Below are positions 18,782 to 26,168 of a stretch of DNA of 64,000 bases, piece after piece. Under the pieces are notes generated by a model. It was given only the letters and a program-made list of their open reading frames with translations. It did not search any database and was not told where the DNA came from. This DNA comes from Leucobacter chromiireducens (GTDB taxonomy: Bacteria; Actinomycetota; Actinomycetes; Actinomycetales; Microbacteriaceae). Position 1 is the stretch's first letter. Each line of letters opens with the position of its first letter. The position numbers were made by a program, and so were the translations under genes. The stretch spans positions 1-64,000 of the forward strand of contig NZ_RPDI01000006.1 of NCBI RefSeq assembly GCF_003917135.1, given 5' to 3'.

Positions 18782-19621
18782 TCAGGCTCCGTCAGGCCGG
18801 GCGTGTCGCATGTGCGCGGGGGCCTCGGCTGCTGACGCCCCATTCACCGAGCCGCGAATGGCCCAGAGCAGGCCGATCCCCGCAATGATCACGACAATGT
18901 TGCCGAGACCAGCGATGCCGGGAAGCGGGCCGGCCACCGGGTGCGCCGTCGCAAGGAAAATCGAGGGGTCCGTGGTCGCATGCAGCAGAATCGGCCAGAT
19001 CAGGTTCCCGGTCACGCGGAGCGCGAGATACATGAGAATGCCGAAGCCGAAGGTGTAGACCAGCTGCATCAGGGTCGGGAACAGCGCCTGGCCAGTCAGC
19101 AGGTTTCCGGAGTGCATGAGCGCGAAGAGCGCCGCGGAAACCACGGCGACCACGAGTTCACGCGCGCCGCCCTTCCGCATGAGGTTCACCACGAGCCCGC
19201 GCGTCAGCACCTCCTCGGCGAACCCGATGCAGAGCCCGGCGACGAGCCACGCGAGCACGAGCGAGGCGCCGGCCGCGGTGTAGTCAATGCTCGCGAAGCG
19301 CAGCACGTTGAACACCAAGACCACCGCAACCGCGATCCACATCCAGCCGCGGCCGCTGATCGGCTGCCGCGCGAACAGCTCACGCGTCCACCCCACCGAC
19401 CAGGCGAACGCCAGCAGCACGAGGCCGCCGAAGGCGATCGGGAGCACGGTGAACAGCCACACCTCGGCGGCCGGGTCCGTCGTCTTCGGGAACAGGGGAG
19501 CGAACAGCAGCGGCACCCCCTGGTAGATCACGAAGTAGGCGACGACCGCCAGCAGCGCGCGCCACCAGCCGCCCCGCTCCCAGAACGATCGCCAGCCCGT
19601 GACCTCAGTCTGCATCGACAT
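18782..19621 (-). CDS. CPBP family intramembrane metalloprotease
   Basis: 279 residues, about eight hydrophobic helices. The CPBP (Abi/CAAX) motifs are visible: FAEEVLTRGLVVNLM (EExxxR, about 138-142), ALFALMHSGN (FxxxH), and LLHATTD near the C-terminus. These residues form the glutamate/histidine active site of Rce1-like proteases. The role is unknown; relatives process prenylated or peptide substrates or give immunity to bacteriocins. The start at 19621 is favoured by GGAGG 9-10 bases upstream; a second in-frame ATG lies two codons later. Confidence 0.9.
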   Translation of the reverse strand: MSMQTEVTGWRSFWERGGWWRALLAVVAYFVIYQGVPLLFAPLFPKTTDPAAEVWLFTVLPIAFGGLVLLAFAWSVGWTRELFARQPISGRGWMWIAVAVVLVFNVLRFASIDYTAAGASLVLAWLVAGLCIGFAEEVLTRGLVVNLMRKGGARELVVAVVSAALFALMHSGNLLTGQALFPTLMQLVYTFGFGILMYLALRVTGNLIWPILLHATTDPSIFLATAHPVAGPLPGIAGLGNIVVIIAGIGLLWAIRGSVNGASAAEAPAHMRHARPDGA

Positions 19622-19865
19622 CTGCGGTGTCCCTCCCCCTGCGTGAGCCAGCGCACCGCGCCGGTGCCTGGCACGAGGTGGGTGCGCGATCGCGGCGCTT
19701 CCGTGAAGGTTCGCATCTCCCCCGCGACTGAATTATCGCAGGCGTCCGCCCGCCAGCGCGCGCAACACGGCGCACGGGTAGCAGAGCCAACCGGGGAACT
19801 CCCCCACGCTGGCTCGGCGCGCGCGCCATACGATCGGGGGAACCGTTCTGTTCTTGGGAGATGGC

Positions 19866-20534
19866 ATGCGCAACACTCGTCAGGCACGATTCCGGGCCCC
19901 GTCGCTCCCCGCGGTGACGCTGCCGGCGCTCACGCCCATCGAGCTCGAAGATCTCCGCGCCGAGAAACACCAGGAGAGCGCCAGCCTGTCCGGCCTGGAC
20001 GTGAGCGATTGGGATCTCACCGGTGCCACGTTTACCGAGTGCGAACTCGTCTCCGTGACCGCTGACGGCACCCGCTTCGTTGGCGCCAGGTTCGTCGACA
20101 CGGTGATCACGCAGCTCGTCGCACCGCGGTTCGCCGCGCCGCGCTCGACGTGGCGAAACTCCGAGATCGTCTCCTCGCGGCTCGGCGCTGTCACCGCGTA
20201 CGAGGCGGAGATCGCGCACACCCTCATCGAGGGATCGAAGCTCGGCTGGGTGAACCTGCGCGCCTCGAAACTCACCGACGTGATGTTTCGGGGGTGCCGC
20301 TTCGACGAGCTCGACCTGAGCGGCAGCACGCTCACCCGTGTGGCGTTCGAGGATTGCACCGCAACCAAGCTCGTGCTCGATCAGGCGCGGTCCACGCACC
20401 TCGACCTGCGTGGCCTCCAGTTCGCGGAGGTGCAGGGCATCGACGGCCTCCGCGGGGCGCGCGTGTCCGAGTCGCAGGGCTGGGACCTGCTCGGCGTGCT
20501 CGCCAGGCACGCGGGGATCGAGATCACGGCGTAG
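19866..20534 (+). CDS. Pentapeptide-repeat protein
   Basis: 222 residues. From about residue 38 the sequence falls into A(D/N)LxX-like fives: LSGLDVSDWDLTGATFTECE, GTRFVGARFVDTVI, then VNLRASKLTDVMFRGCRFDE and LDLSGSTLTRVAFEDC, ending LDLRGLQFAEVQGIDGLRGA. This predicts a right-handed quadrilateral beta-helix. Some members (Qnr, MfpA) mimic DNA and protect gyrase; whether this one does is unknown. The ATG at 19866 follows GGGAG by 5 bases. Its 3' end overlaps the chorismate mutase gene tail to tail by 11 bases. Confidence 0.87.
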   Translation: MRNTRQARFRAPSLPAVTLPALTPIELEDLRAEKHQESASLSGLDVSDWDLTGATFTECELVSVTADGTRFVGARFVDTVITQLVAPRFAAPRSTWRNSEIVSSRLGAVTAYEAEIAHTLIEGSKLGWVNLRASKLTDVMFRGCRFDELDLSGSTLTRVAFEDCTATKLVLDQARSTHLDLRGLQFAEVQGIDGLRGARVSESQGWDLLGVLARHAGIEITA

Positions 20535-20838
20535 CGAGGGGCTGGGCGGTGCCGGCGCTTCGGTGGAGTTCGAGCTCAAGGTCGATGAACCCGGCGATCA
20601 GGGCACGATAGGCCCGCTCCACGACGTCCGGTGATGCGCCGGTGTCGGCCGCGATCCCGCGCACCTTGGCGATGACCTGCGCGACGCGGTCCGGGGCGCG
20701 CACCGCATGCTCGTCCATCTTCAGCGTGCCGGCCACGACCACCCACCGCTGTCGCTCGGCGATCAACTCGATGATCTGACGGTCGAGGCGGTCGATCTCG
20801 TCTCGCACCTCGGCAAGTGACGGGGTGTGCTCGGTCAT
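20524..20838 (-). CDS. Chorismate mutase, AroQ type
   Basis: 104 residues, all-helical AroQ fold converting chorismate to prephenate for Phe/Tyr synthesis. Active-site signatures: EVRDEIDRLDRQIIELIAER (about 10-29), WVVVAGTLK, APDRVAQVIAKVRGIAADTG, and VVERAYRALIAGFIDLEL. A monofunctional, stand-alone domain. The start has TAGGGT exactly 6 bases upstream and no ribosome site, so probably leaderless. Last core-type gene before the low-GC accessory segment. Confidence 0.92.
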   Translation of the reverse strand: MTEHTPSLAEVRDEIDRLDRQIIELIAERQRWVVVAGTLKMDEHAVRAPDRVAQVIAKVRGIAADTGASPDVVERAYRALIAGFIDLELELHRSAGTAQPLATP

Positions 20839-21136
20839 GTGACCACCCTACTGAGCCGGCGCCGCGGCGGGGTCCGATGCGTGATCAGGCGGCACGGATT
20901 CCCGTGTGCCCTCCATGTGCCCTGCGACCCCGTCCTTCAAGAGCCTTGATCATGATTGCTTTCGAGACCATGCGGATGAATACGGTTCCCTGGTGTTACT
21001 TGGGAATGTGGCGTTGCGCGAGCGCCGAGTGTAGCCATTTTGCCTGGGTTCGTCACAGTTGATTTCCTTGGGTCCGCGCGGCTCCGCCCATTGAGAATAC
21101 CTTAAATGGCCCGCGTAGCACCCTCTCTGCTGGAGC
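20839..21136. other. Left boundary of the low-GC accessory segment
   Basis: 298 bases without a gene. The first 80 bases are GC-rich; from about 20935 the composition falls. A 14-base stretch (20921-20934) is identical to part of the tRNA-Pro gene at 25230-25243. No integrase or transposase remnant was recognised. Confidence 0.5.
20921..20934. repeat. 14-base direct repeat, left copy (other copy in tRNA-Pro)
   Basis: CCTGCGACCCCGTC occurs here and, in the same orientation, at 25230-25243 inside tRNA-Pro. The two copies bracket the accessory segment, as att sites would. However, the bases to the left of this copy do not resemble the tRNA 3' end, so a simple tRNA integration is not shown. Confidence 0.4.
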
Positions 21137-22735
21137 TCAGTTGTCGAGGCGAGATACAGAGACTTCGAAGTTCATCGATTTCAGTCGAGTCGCATGTTGC
21201 ATGAGATTGAGCTTGCTGAAGAACGGCATCCAATCGGTTGCTCCAGATTTGAGCGGCTTCGTCAAGACCACGTATGAGACTTTGAAATTCGAAGCATCAA
21301 CGCTCGAGTTTGCGTCTGGAATTAGGGCTAGCCACGGAGCCGCAGCACTCTGCAACTTCTGGCTGATAATCTCACGCACTTTCGTCCTGAACTCAGAGTC
21401 GCTCATCAGGCTTGTCGCGGAAACTGTTCCCTGTGCAAAGAGGTGGCTAAGGGTAGCTGATCGAGATTTCCTCTTAACGTGGATCAGCGTGCCATCGTTT
21501 TTCAACAAGTCGCAGAACTCGATGCCAGAACTCGCTCCACCTGGCCGGATGATTTTTGCGTCAAGGTGAAGATACTCAGTGGGGTGAGTTGTGGCGATAC
21601 GAAGGTTGTATGCCGGTTCACTTTCACCCGGGTTGGCAGCTGTCAGACTTGTTGTTACGGGCAGGGCGTGAAAAAACTTATCCACCCGATCTGAGAGGGT
21701 TTTCTCCACCGCGAACCAGCGCCCCTCGATGAGCACATAGAGATCCTTCGCGATTTGTTGTTCACTAATCAGGCACTGGTAGACGCTCCAGAGTCGATCC
21801 GTTTGCTGAGATCGCGAGTATGTGACACTGACCCCTCGCTGCCGGAGTACTGCAAGACTCAGAGCACTTAGAGCCGCTGGCGTGTGGTCGCTCAGGTACG
21901 CATCGAGATCAAGGTCGTCATACTTCTTACCCCGAGTCCCGTTGATAGTAAAGGAGTCAACGTCTTCCCAATCGATGTTTTCTGGCGCTGCCATATAAGT
22001 TGCGGATGTGTCCCCCGCCTGAAGTGCGTTGACAAGCAAGTCATTCAAGTCAGCTTCGATCTTAGGTTCCTCGACGAGCGCTAGCTGGTCAATCCATTCG
22101 AAGTTGGCCTTGTAATCAGTCGAATTGTAGGCAGAAAGCAACTGATCACAGATGCTTGGTAGATCGCTGGCGGTAGCTGATCTGGTCAGCACAATCGCGT
22201 CAGAACCCGCGAGACGTGAGGCGAAACCTTTGTCCCGTGGTACCCCAGCGACCCCGCGCAAAATATCCCGAGACACATCAACCCCGAACGCAGGGAGATC
22301 GGAGCTCTTGCTCGACTGAGTGCTCTTGCTCACGACGAGATCTTCGAAGGTCTTTGTGTCCATACTCCGCAACTGAGACGGATCGACGAGATTGAGCCCA
22401 ACACGCAGGCCGAACTGGCGTTGGATCAGGGCAGGATCGATAAGCGACCGCCCGTAGCCGAAGGAAATCGCGAACCATCTCGAGGAAGTCTGCAGAATCA
22501 TGACACCGCTCGCCGATGCAGATCGGATATCCACAGCAGGCACGCTGAGTACTGTGTCGACTTCCGTCACCCACGCAGGTTTTGCCGAGAAAGAAGGCAA
22601 GAAGAAGAAACTGCCGACGATGCCAGAAGCCGGCCGAATCGAAATCTCAGCGGCCCCCTTCTCTGCGCGAATAAAGTCCGAGGGCGCAGTTGCGCTTCCT
22701 CTCAACAGAAACACCGTAAGCCGCGAGAACGCCAC
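21137..22735 (-). CDS. TIGR04141 family sporadically distributed protein
   Basis: 532 residues from a GTG start that follows AAGGGGGGG by 4 bases and gives the family N-terminus FSRLTVFLLRG; the frame stays open to an ATG at 22834. Family-like blocks: FGYGRSLIDPALIQRQFGLR (about 92), RSMDTKTFEDLVVSKSTQSS, FGVDVSRDILRGVAG, and near 404 IEFCDLLKNDGTLIHVKRKS then LSHLFAQGTVSA. The name TIGR04141 is from memory of these blocks. Function is unknown; the family is scattered across bacteria in a way typical of mobile or defence genes. The GC content is much lower than in all neighbours, and it stands alone. No transmembrane part. Confidence 0.78.
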   Translation of the reverse strand: MAFSRLTVFLLRGSATAPSDFIRAEKGAAEISIRPASGIVGSFFFLPSFSAKPAWVTEVDTVLSVPAVDIRSASASGVMILQTSSRWFAISFGYGRSLIDPALIQRQFGLRVGLNLVDPSQLRSMDTKTFEDLVVSKSTQSSKSSDLPAFGVDVSRDILRGVAGVPRDKGFASRLAGSDAIVLTRSATASDLPSICDQLLSAYNSTDYKANFEWIDQLALVEEPKIEADLNDLLVNALQAGDTSATYMAAPENIDWEDVDSFTINGTRGKKYDDLDLDAYLSDHTPAALSALSLAVLRQRGVSVTYSRSQQTDRLWSVYQCLISEQQIAKDLYVLIEGRWFAVEKTLSDRVDKFFHALPVTTSLTAANPGESEPAYNLRIATTHPTEYLHLDAKIIRPGGASSGIEFCDLLKNDGTLIHVKRKSRSATLSHLFAQGTVSATSLMSDSEFRTKVREIISQKLQSAAAPWLALIPDANSSVDASNFKVSYVVLTKPLKSGATDWMPFFSKLNLMQHATRLKSMNFEVSVSRLDN

Positions 22736-23359
22736 CGTACCCCCCCTTAAGACCTTCTCCAGACTACTCTTTTCATCCACTTTGGGCCACCTAGCTATTA
22801 GCTGTACCTCGATGAGTTTCGCGCTTACCATCAATCCCCTTCGTTATCACGTCAGCGCCACCTTGCGGGACTGAGGCTCCGCATAGTTCACTGCCAGACC
22901 ACCCGTTCGGACCGCCTAAGACCGGGCACCCTCCACCCCGCACAGGCCCTTCATCTGCGTCCCGTTCAACGCATTCTCCGCTATGCTCCCGTATCACTCG
23001 CGTTGCGTCGCAGAGGAAGCGCAATACCGAATTTGCAGGACGCGTGGTGGCTCGGAAAGCTGGACTGGTAAGGCTTTTGGTGAGCAGTCCATCGAAGGAT
23101 CATTTTGGGCGGCCCAGCGTGGACCCGGGAAGTGACCAACTCAGTGCTGGGTGGCCTTCGATTCGGTAGCAAGATGACCGTCCCCCAGGAGTTCTGATAG
23201 ATCGCACCGCGAACCGCTCGCTTTCCCAACGACACTGCACCTGAACCTCGCTGGAGACTAGCAAGCTCAGCATCCGTACCGTGCCTATACAAACGAAGAC
23301 CGCGCAGCGAGCAGTCCCACGAGAGAATGGATACGCACCCCCCCCTGAAAGGAGACCTG
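22736..23359. other. 624-base spacer inside the accessory segment
   Basis: No convincing gene. A short open frame at 22983-23135 (50 codons) and fragments at about 23040-23190 have no recognisable similarity, no good ribosome site, and stop codons in all frames nearby. It may be decayed mobile DNA or may hold the promoters of the two flanking genes. AAAGGAGA just before 23360 is the ribosome site of the MerR gene. Confidence 0.5.
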
Positions 23360-24163
23360 ATGTCCGCTGTCACATCTTCTGACAGTCTCACGGTCGGCGC
23401 GGTCTCTGATCTGGTCGGAGTCAGCGTGCGTACGCTGCACCACTGGGATCAGATCGGGTTGGTTCCGCCGACCACACGGACCCGCGCTGGCTACCGCAGC
23501 TATACGGCCGAAGATGTTGGCCGCATCCATCGAGTCCTCGTGTATCGGGAGCTCGGATTCAGCCTCTCCGCGATTACGGAACTCCTGGACAACCCAGAGA
23601 TCGACGAGGTGCAGCACCTGCGCGAGCAGCGGCGGCTCCTTCGCACACAGATCGCCGAGTTGCAGCGCGCTGCGGAAGCCGTGGACCAGGTACTGGCACG
23701 GAAAGAAGCCGGCGTCACACTCACCGCGCAGGAACAGGCCGAGATCTTCGGCCGGGGCTGGCGTCAGGATTGGGCCGATGAGGCGCACGAGCGCTGGGGC
23801 GAATCTGAACAATGGAGGCAGTTTGAAACAAACGCTGCCGCTTTCACCGCGGATGAGCGGAGTGCCGTGCAGCAGACTGGCGAGGCGCTGCACAACGAGA
23901 TGGCCGAGGCAAAGCGTTCCGGCGTGCTCTCCTCGAGTCCGGAGGCCGTTGCGCTTGCCGAACGGCATCGGGCGATGATTGGTGAGCTCTACAGCTGCAC
24001 CCCGTCAATGCACGCACTCCTCGGACGGATGTACGTTGAGGATCCTCGCTTTCGCGACACGATCGACTCGACCGAACCTGGTCTGAGCGTGTGGTTGCGC
24101 GATGCGATCTTTGCGGCTGCCCGTGCACACGGCATCGACCCTGCTGCGGCTGTCTGGGCATAA
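23360..24163 (+). CDS. TipA-like MerR family regulator with TipAS drug-binding domain
   Basis: 267 residues. N-terminal MerR winged helix: LTVGAVSDLVGVSVRTLHHW, then DQIGLVPPTTRTRAGYRSYT (about 8-48), and a dimerisation coiled coil (about 75-115, EVQHLREQRRLLRTQIAELQ). The C-terminal half (about 120-267) matches the TipAS antibiotic-recognition fold, with RGWRQDWADEAHERWGESEQW and HRAMIGELYSCTPSMHALLG. In Streptomyces TipAL binds thiostrepton-type thiopeptides and activates its promoter. AAAGGAG 6-7 bases upstream fixes the ATG at 23360. Directly upstream of a thiostrepton-resistance-type methyltransferase gene, whose promoter has a MerR-type dyad; regulator and target are thus adjacent. Confidence 0.88.
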   Translation: MSAVTSSDSLTVGAVSDLVGVSVRTLHHWDQIGLVPPTTRTRAGYRSYTAEDVGRIHRVLVYRELGFSLSAITELLDNPEIDEVQHLREQRRLLRTQIAELQRAAEAVDQVLARKEAGVTLTAQEQAEIFGRGWRQDWADEAHERWGESEQWRQFETNAAAFTADERSAVQQTGEALHNEMAEAKRSGVLSSSPEAVALAERHRAMIGELYSCTPSMHALLGRMYVEDPRFRDTIDSTEPGLSVWLRDAIFAAARAHGIDPAAAVWA

Positions 24164-24178
24164 CCCCACCACGCGGAT

Positions 24179-24209
24179 TTGACCCTCACGCTGCGTGAGG
24201 GTCAACGCT
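24179..24209 (+). promoter_or_regulatory. MerR/TipA-type promoter and operator of the methyltransferase
   Basis: A -35 TTGACC (24179-24184), a 19-base spacer and AACGCT as -10 (24204-24209). The over-long 19-base spacer is the hallmark of MerR-activated promoters. A perfect dyad with 12-base arms, TTGACCCTCACG and CGTGAGGGTCAA around CTG (24179-24205), fills the spacer. Its core CCTCACG/CGTGAGG is the same as I recall for the Streptomyces tipA operator. The start point would fall on or next to the ATG at 24216. Confidence 0.8.
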
Positions 24210-24215
24210 AGGTGC

Positions 24216-25085
24216 ATGACCCCCGGCACTCTCCTCGACAAGGCGTACGCACCGGCACTGCCCGCCGAAGTCATCGAAAACGCTCGTCACCCTGCAGTCA
24301 GACGGGTCGCTGACGTGCTACGTTCCCGAACGTCAAGAGCACGGACGATACTGATCGATGACGAGGAGAACATCGTCCAGGCGGTCCGTGCCGGCGTCCA
24401 GATCCTCACGCTCTATTGCTCAGCCGAGCTGTATGAATACACCAGTCGGCGTCAGCTGGTGGGATCCGCCACCGACGTCCGGGTGCTCAGCGACGAGGTA
24501 GTCCGAGGGCTGTTCACTGGCGAAAAGCAGAGCCGCATGTTTGCGCTCGCCCGCGCCCCCAAGGCCGCTTCCTGGCGAAATCTTTCCTCTGCGCACGGTG
24601 ATCTACTGGTGCTCGATGGGGTACGTATCCCCGGGAACATCGGCGCGATACTCAGGTCTGCTTGCGCCTTCGGGTCCGCCGGAGTCGTCCTGCTCGAAAG
24701 CGGGCTGACCTCGATCTACGACCGTCGTCTGATTCGTGCGAGCCGTGGCCTCGTCTTCACCATCCCAGTGCTGACCAGCACCCGCGATGACCTTGCGGAG
24801 TTCCTGCAGGCTGAGCGGATCCCGCTCGCAGCGCTCACCGCGGATGCCACTGACTCACTCGAAGCGATCAACCAGGTGCCCGCCCGAGTCGCAATCCTGA
24901 TGGGCTCTGAACGCACCGGACCATCCGACGCGCTCCACGCCCAGGCAACATACCGGTACGGCGTGCCGATGATGCCGGGCGTGGAATCTCTGAATGTCTC
25001 GGTTGCCGCGGGGATCGCGCTACACGAACGGCACCGACGCAGCGGAGAACGGGACCGTGGTGCGCCAGAGAGCACCGAAGGCTGA
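24216..25085 (+). CDS. tsr: Thiostrepton-resistance-type 23S rRNA 2'-O-methyltransferase (A1067)
   Basis: 289 residues, SPOUT class, closely following Streptomyces Tsr/NshR: N-terminal L30e-like part (HPAVRRVADVLRSRTSRART, then VQAVRAGVQILTLYCSAEL), LFTGEKQSRMFALARAP, motif 1 LLVLDGVRIPGNIGAILRSA (about 133), motif 2 AILMGSERTGPSDA (about 225) and motif 3 PMMPGVESLNVSVAAGIALH (about 249), which forms the SAM knot. Tsr methylates the ribose of 23S A1067 and blocks thiopeptide binding to the L11 region. The ATG at 24216 is chosen because a GTG upstream lies inside the operator; the transcript should be leaderless. Symbol by analogy. Confidence 0.87.
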   Translation: MTPGTLLDKAYAPALPAEVIENARHPAVRRVADVLRSRTSRARTILIDDEENIVQAVRAGVQILTLYCSAELYEYTSRRQLVGSATDVRVLSDEVVRGLFTGEKQSRMFALARAPKAASWRNLSSAHGDLLVLDGVRIPGNIGAILRSACAFGSAGVVLLESGLTSIYDRRLIRASRGLVFTIPVLTSTRDDLAEFLQAERIPLAALTADATDSLEAINQVPARVAILMGSERTGPSDALHAQATYRYGVPMMPGVESLNVSVAAGIALHERHRRSGERDRGAPESTEG

Positions 25086-25170
25086 CCTCAGCGCTCGGAG
25101 CGGAGCCGACTGCTGGGGTGATTGCGCTCCTTCGAGCGCCTGCGCGCGAAGCGGTGCCGGGGATACCGAA

Positions 25171-25204
25171 AAAGCCGCGGAAACCTTACGGTTTCCGCGG
25201 CTTT
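25171..25204. terminator. Bidirectional rho-independent terminator
   Basis: A perfect 15-bp stem (25171-25185 with 25190-25204) with a 4-base loop. Read on the minus strand it starts 3 bases after the tRNA CCA end and is followed by five T residues; read on the plus strand it ends the methyltransferase unit. It serves both converging transcripts. Confidence 0.92.
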
Positions 25205-25206
25205 CG

Positions 25207-25283
25207 TGGTCGGGATGACAGGATTTGAACCTGCGACCCCGTCGTCCCGAACGACGTGCGCTACCAAGCTGCGCCACATCCCG
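25207..25283 (-). tRNA. tRNA-Pro (anticodon CGG)
   Basis: A complete cloverleaf with encoded CCA: acceptor CGGGATG pairs with the CATCCCG end, D arm GCGCAGCTTGGTAGCGC, anticodon stem CGTCG/CGACG with loop TTCGGGA giving anticodon CGG, and T arm GCAGG-TTCAAAT-CCTGT. The 3' end faces the accessory segment; 14 bases of the variable-loop and T-arm region are repeated at 20921-20934. Confidence 0.96.
25230..25243. repeat. 14-base direct repeat, right copy (inside tRNA-Pro)
   Basis: The same 14 bases as at 20921-20934, here covering the 3' side of the anticodon stem, variable loop and beginning of the T arm of tRNA-Pro. Possible relic of site-specific integration; see the left copy for the objection. 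Confidence 0.4.
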
Positions 25284-25379
25284 ATTCTGCGCTTTCACGC
25301 AGGGACTACTCTATCGGGTCCGGCGGCAAACTGGGAAATCGTGAGCCGCCCGGGCGCGGCCCGCGCCCGGGCCGACCGC

Positions 25380-26048
25380 CTACTCGGGCGCGACAGCGCT
25401 GAGCGTCGCGACTGTAACGGGCGTGAGCTGCCCGTCCCAGGTGACCCGAAGCGACAGCTGCTCGCCGCCCGGCGCTGGCTCCGCTCCCCCGGCGAGCGCC
25501 GCAGCGTCGAGCACGTGGCGCACGCGCAGCGTGGCGAAGCCGGTGTCCGCGATACTCTCACTGCCGAGCCCGGAGACCGACGCCGCCCACAGCTCGGGCA
25601 CGGCGCGGTCGGGCGATCCCGTGCCTGCGACGGCGCTCGTCGGCGCAATCGGCGACTGCTCGCCAGACGCCGAGACCCGCATCTCCTCGACGCCAGCGCG
25701 GCCGTGCGCGATCGCCTCGGCGATCACCGTGCGGAAGACCGGATCCCCCACCGCATCCGAGATCCAGCGCGTGCCGAGCACCCCGTGAGCCGACGTGTCG
25801 AGCAGGAACTCCTCGCCGTCCTGCAGCGGCGCCCCGCGATACGTGAGGGGCACGTGGTAGATCGTACGATCGCCAGCGGTGAGCAGGTGACCCTCGATGC
25901 CCACCTCGCCCTCGGGGTCGTCGTAGCGGTAGGCCGCCACCTTCGTGAGCGCCGACACGTCGCCCGCAAACCAGGGGCGGGTGGGAAGCCACGCGGCAAG
26001 CAGCTCAAGCTTTGACGGAGACATGGTGGTGTCGTAAATGAGTCCCAT
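25380..26048 (-). CDS. Maltokinase N-terminal cap-like (CG0192-related) protein
   Basis: 222 residues. It resembles the cap domain that precedes actinobacterial maltokinases: KLELLAAWLPTRPWFAGDVS, YRYDDPEGEVGIEGHLL, IYHVPLTYRGAPLQDGEEFL, then GTRWISDAVGDPVFRTVIAE and a short C-terminal half. No kinase domain follows, so it is the stand-alone form whose role is unclear; a sugar or sugar-nucleotide-linked function is possible. ATG at 26048 with AGGA upstream; a second in-frame ATG lies 8 codons downstream. Lies after the typA terminator, so probably transcribed independently. Confidence 0.75.
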   Translation of the reverse strand: MGLIYDTTMSPSKLELLAAWLPTRPWFAGDVSALTKVAAYRYDDPEGEVGIEGHLLTAGDRTIYHVPLTYRGAPLQDGEEFLLDTSAHGVLGTRWISDAVGDPVFRTVIAEAIAHGRAGVEEMRVSASGEQSPIAPTSAVAGTGSPDRAVPELWAASVSGLGSESIADTGFATLRVRHVLDAAALAGGAEPAPGGEQLSLRVTWDGQLTPVTVATLSAVAPE

Positions 26049-26092
26049 GGCCCGATCCTACGCTCCCGCATCCAGATGCGCCCAGAAAACGG

Positions 26093-26132
26093 CGCAGCGC
26101 CCCAGCCGCCTTGCGGCGAATGGGGCGCTGCG
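26093..26132 (-). terminator. Terminator of typA
   Basis: 12-bp outer stem (26093-26104 with 26121-26132) enclosing a smaller GCCGC/GCGGC-type hairpin; on the minus strand it is followed by CCGTTTTC, a short T-run. It lies 37 bases after the typA stop. Confidence 0.75.
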
Positions 26133-26168
26133 TGCACCGCGGCGGATGCCGCGGCAGCGATCCCGAGC

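Noticed and set aside
22983-23135. 50-codon frame on the plus strand in the spacer
   Set aside because: No ribosome-binding site and no -10 box at the right distance, no similarity that I recognise.
22981-23391. 136-codon minus-strand frame in the accessory spacer
   Set aside because: It would overlap the start of the MerR gene head-on, has no ribosome site and no recognisable sequence.
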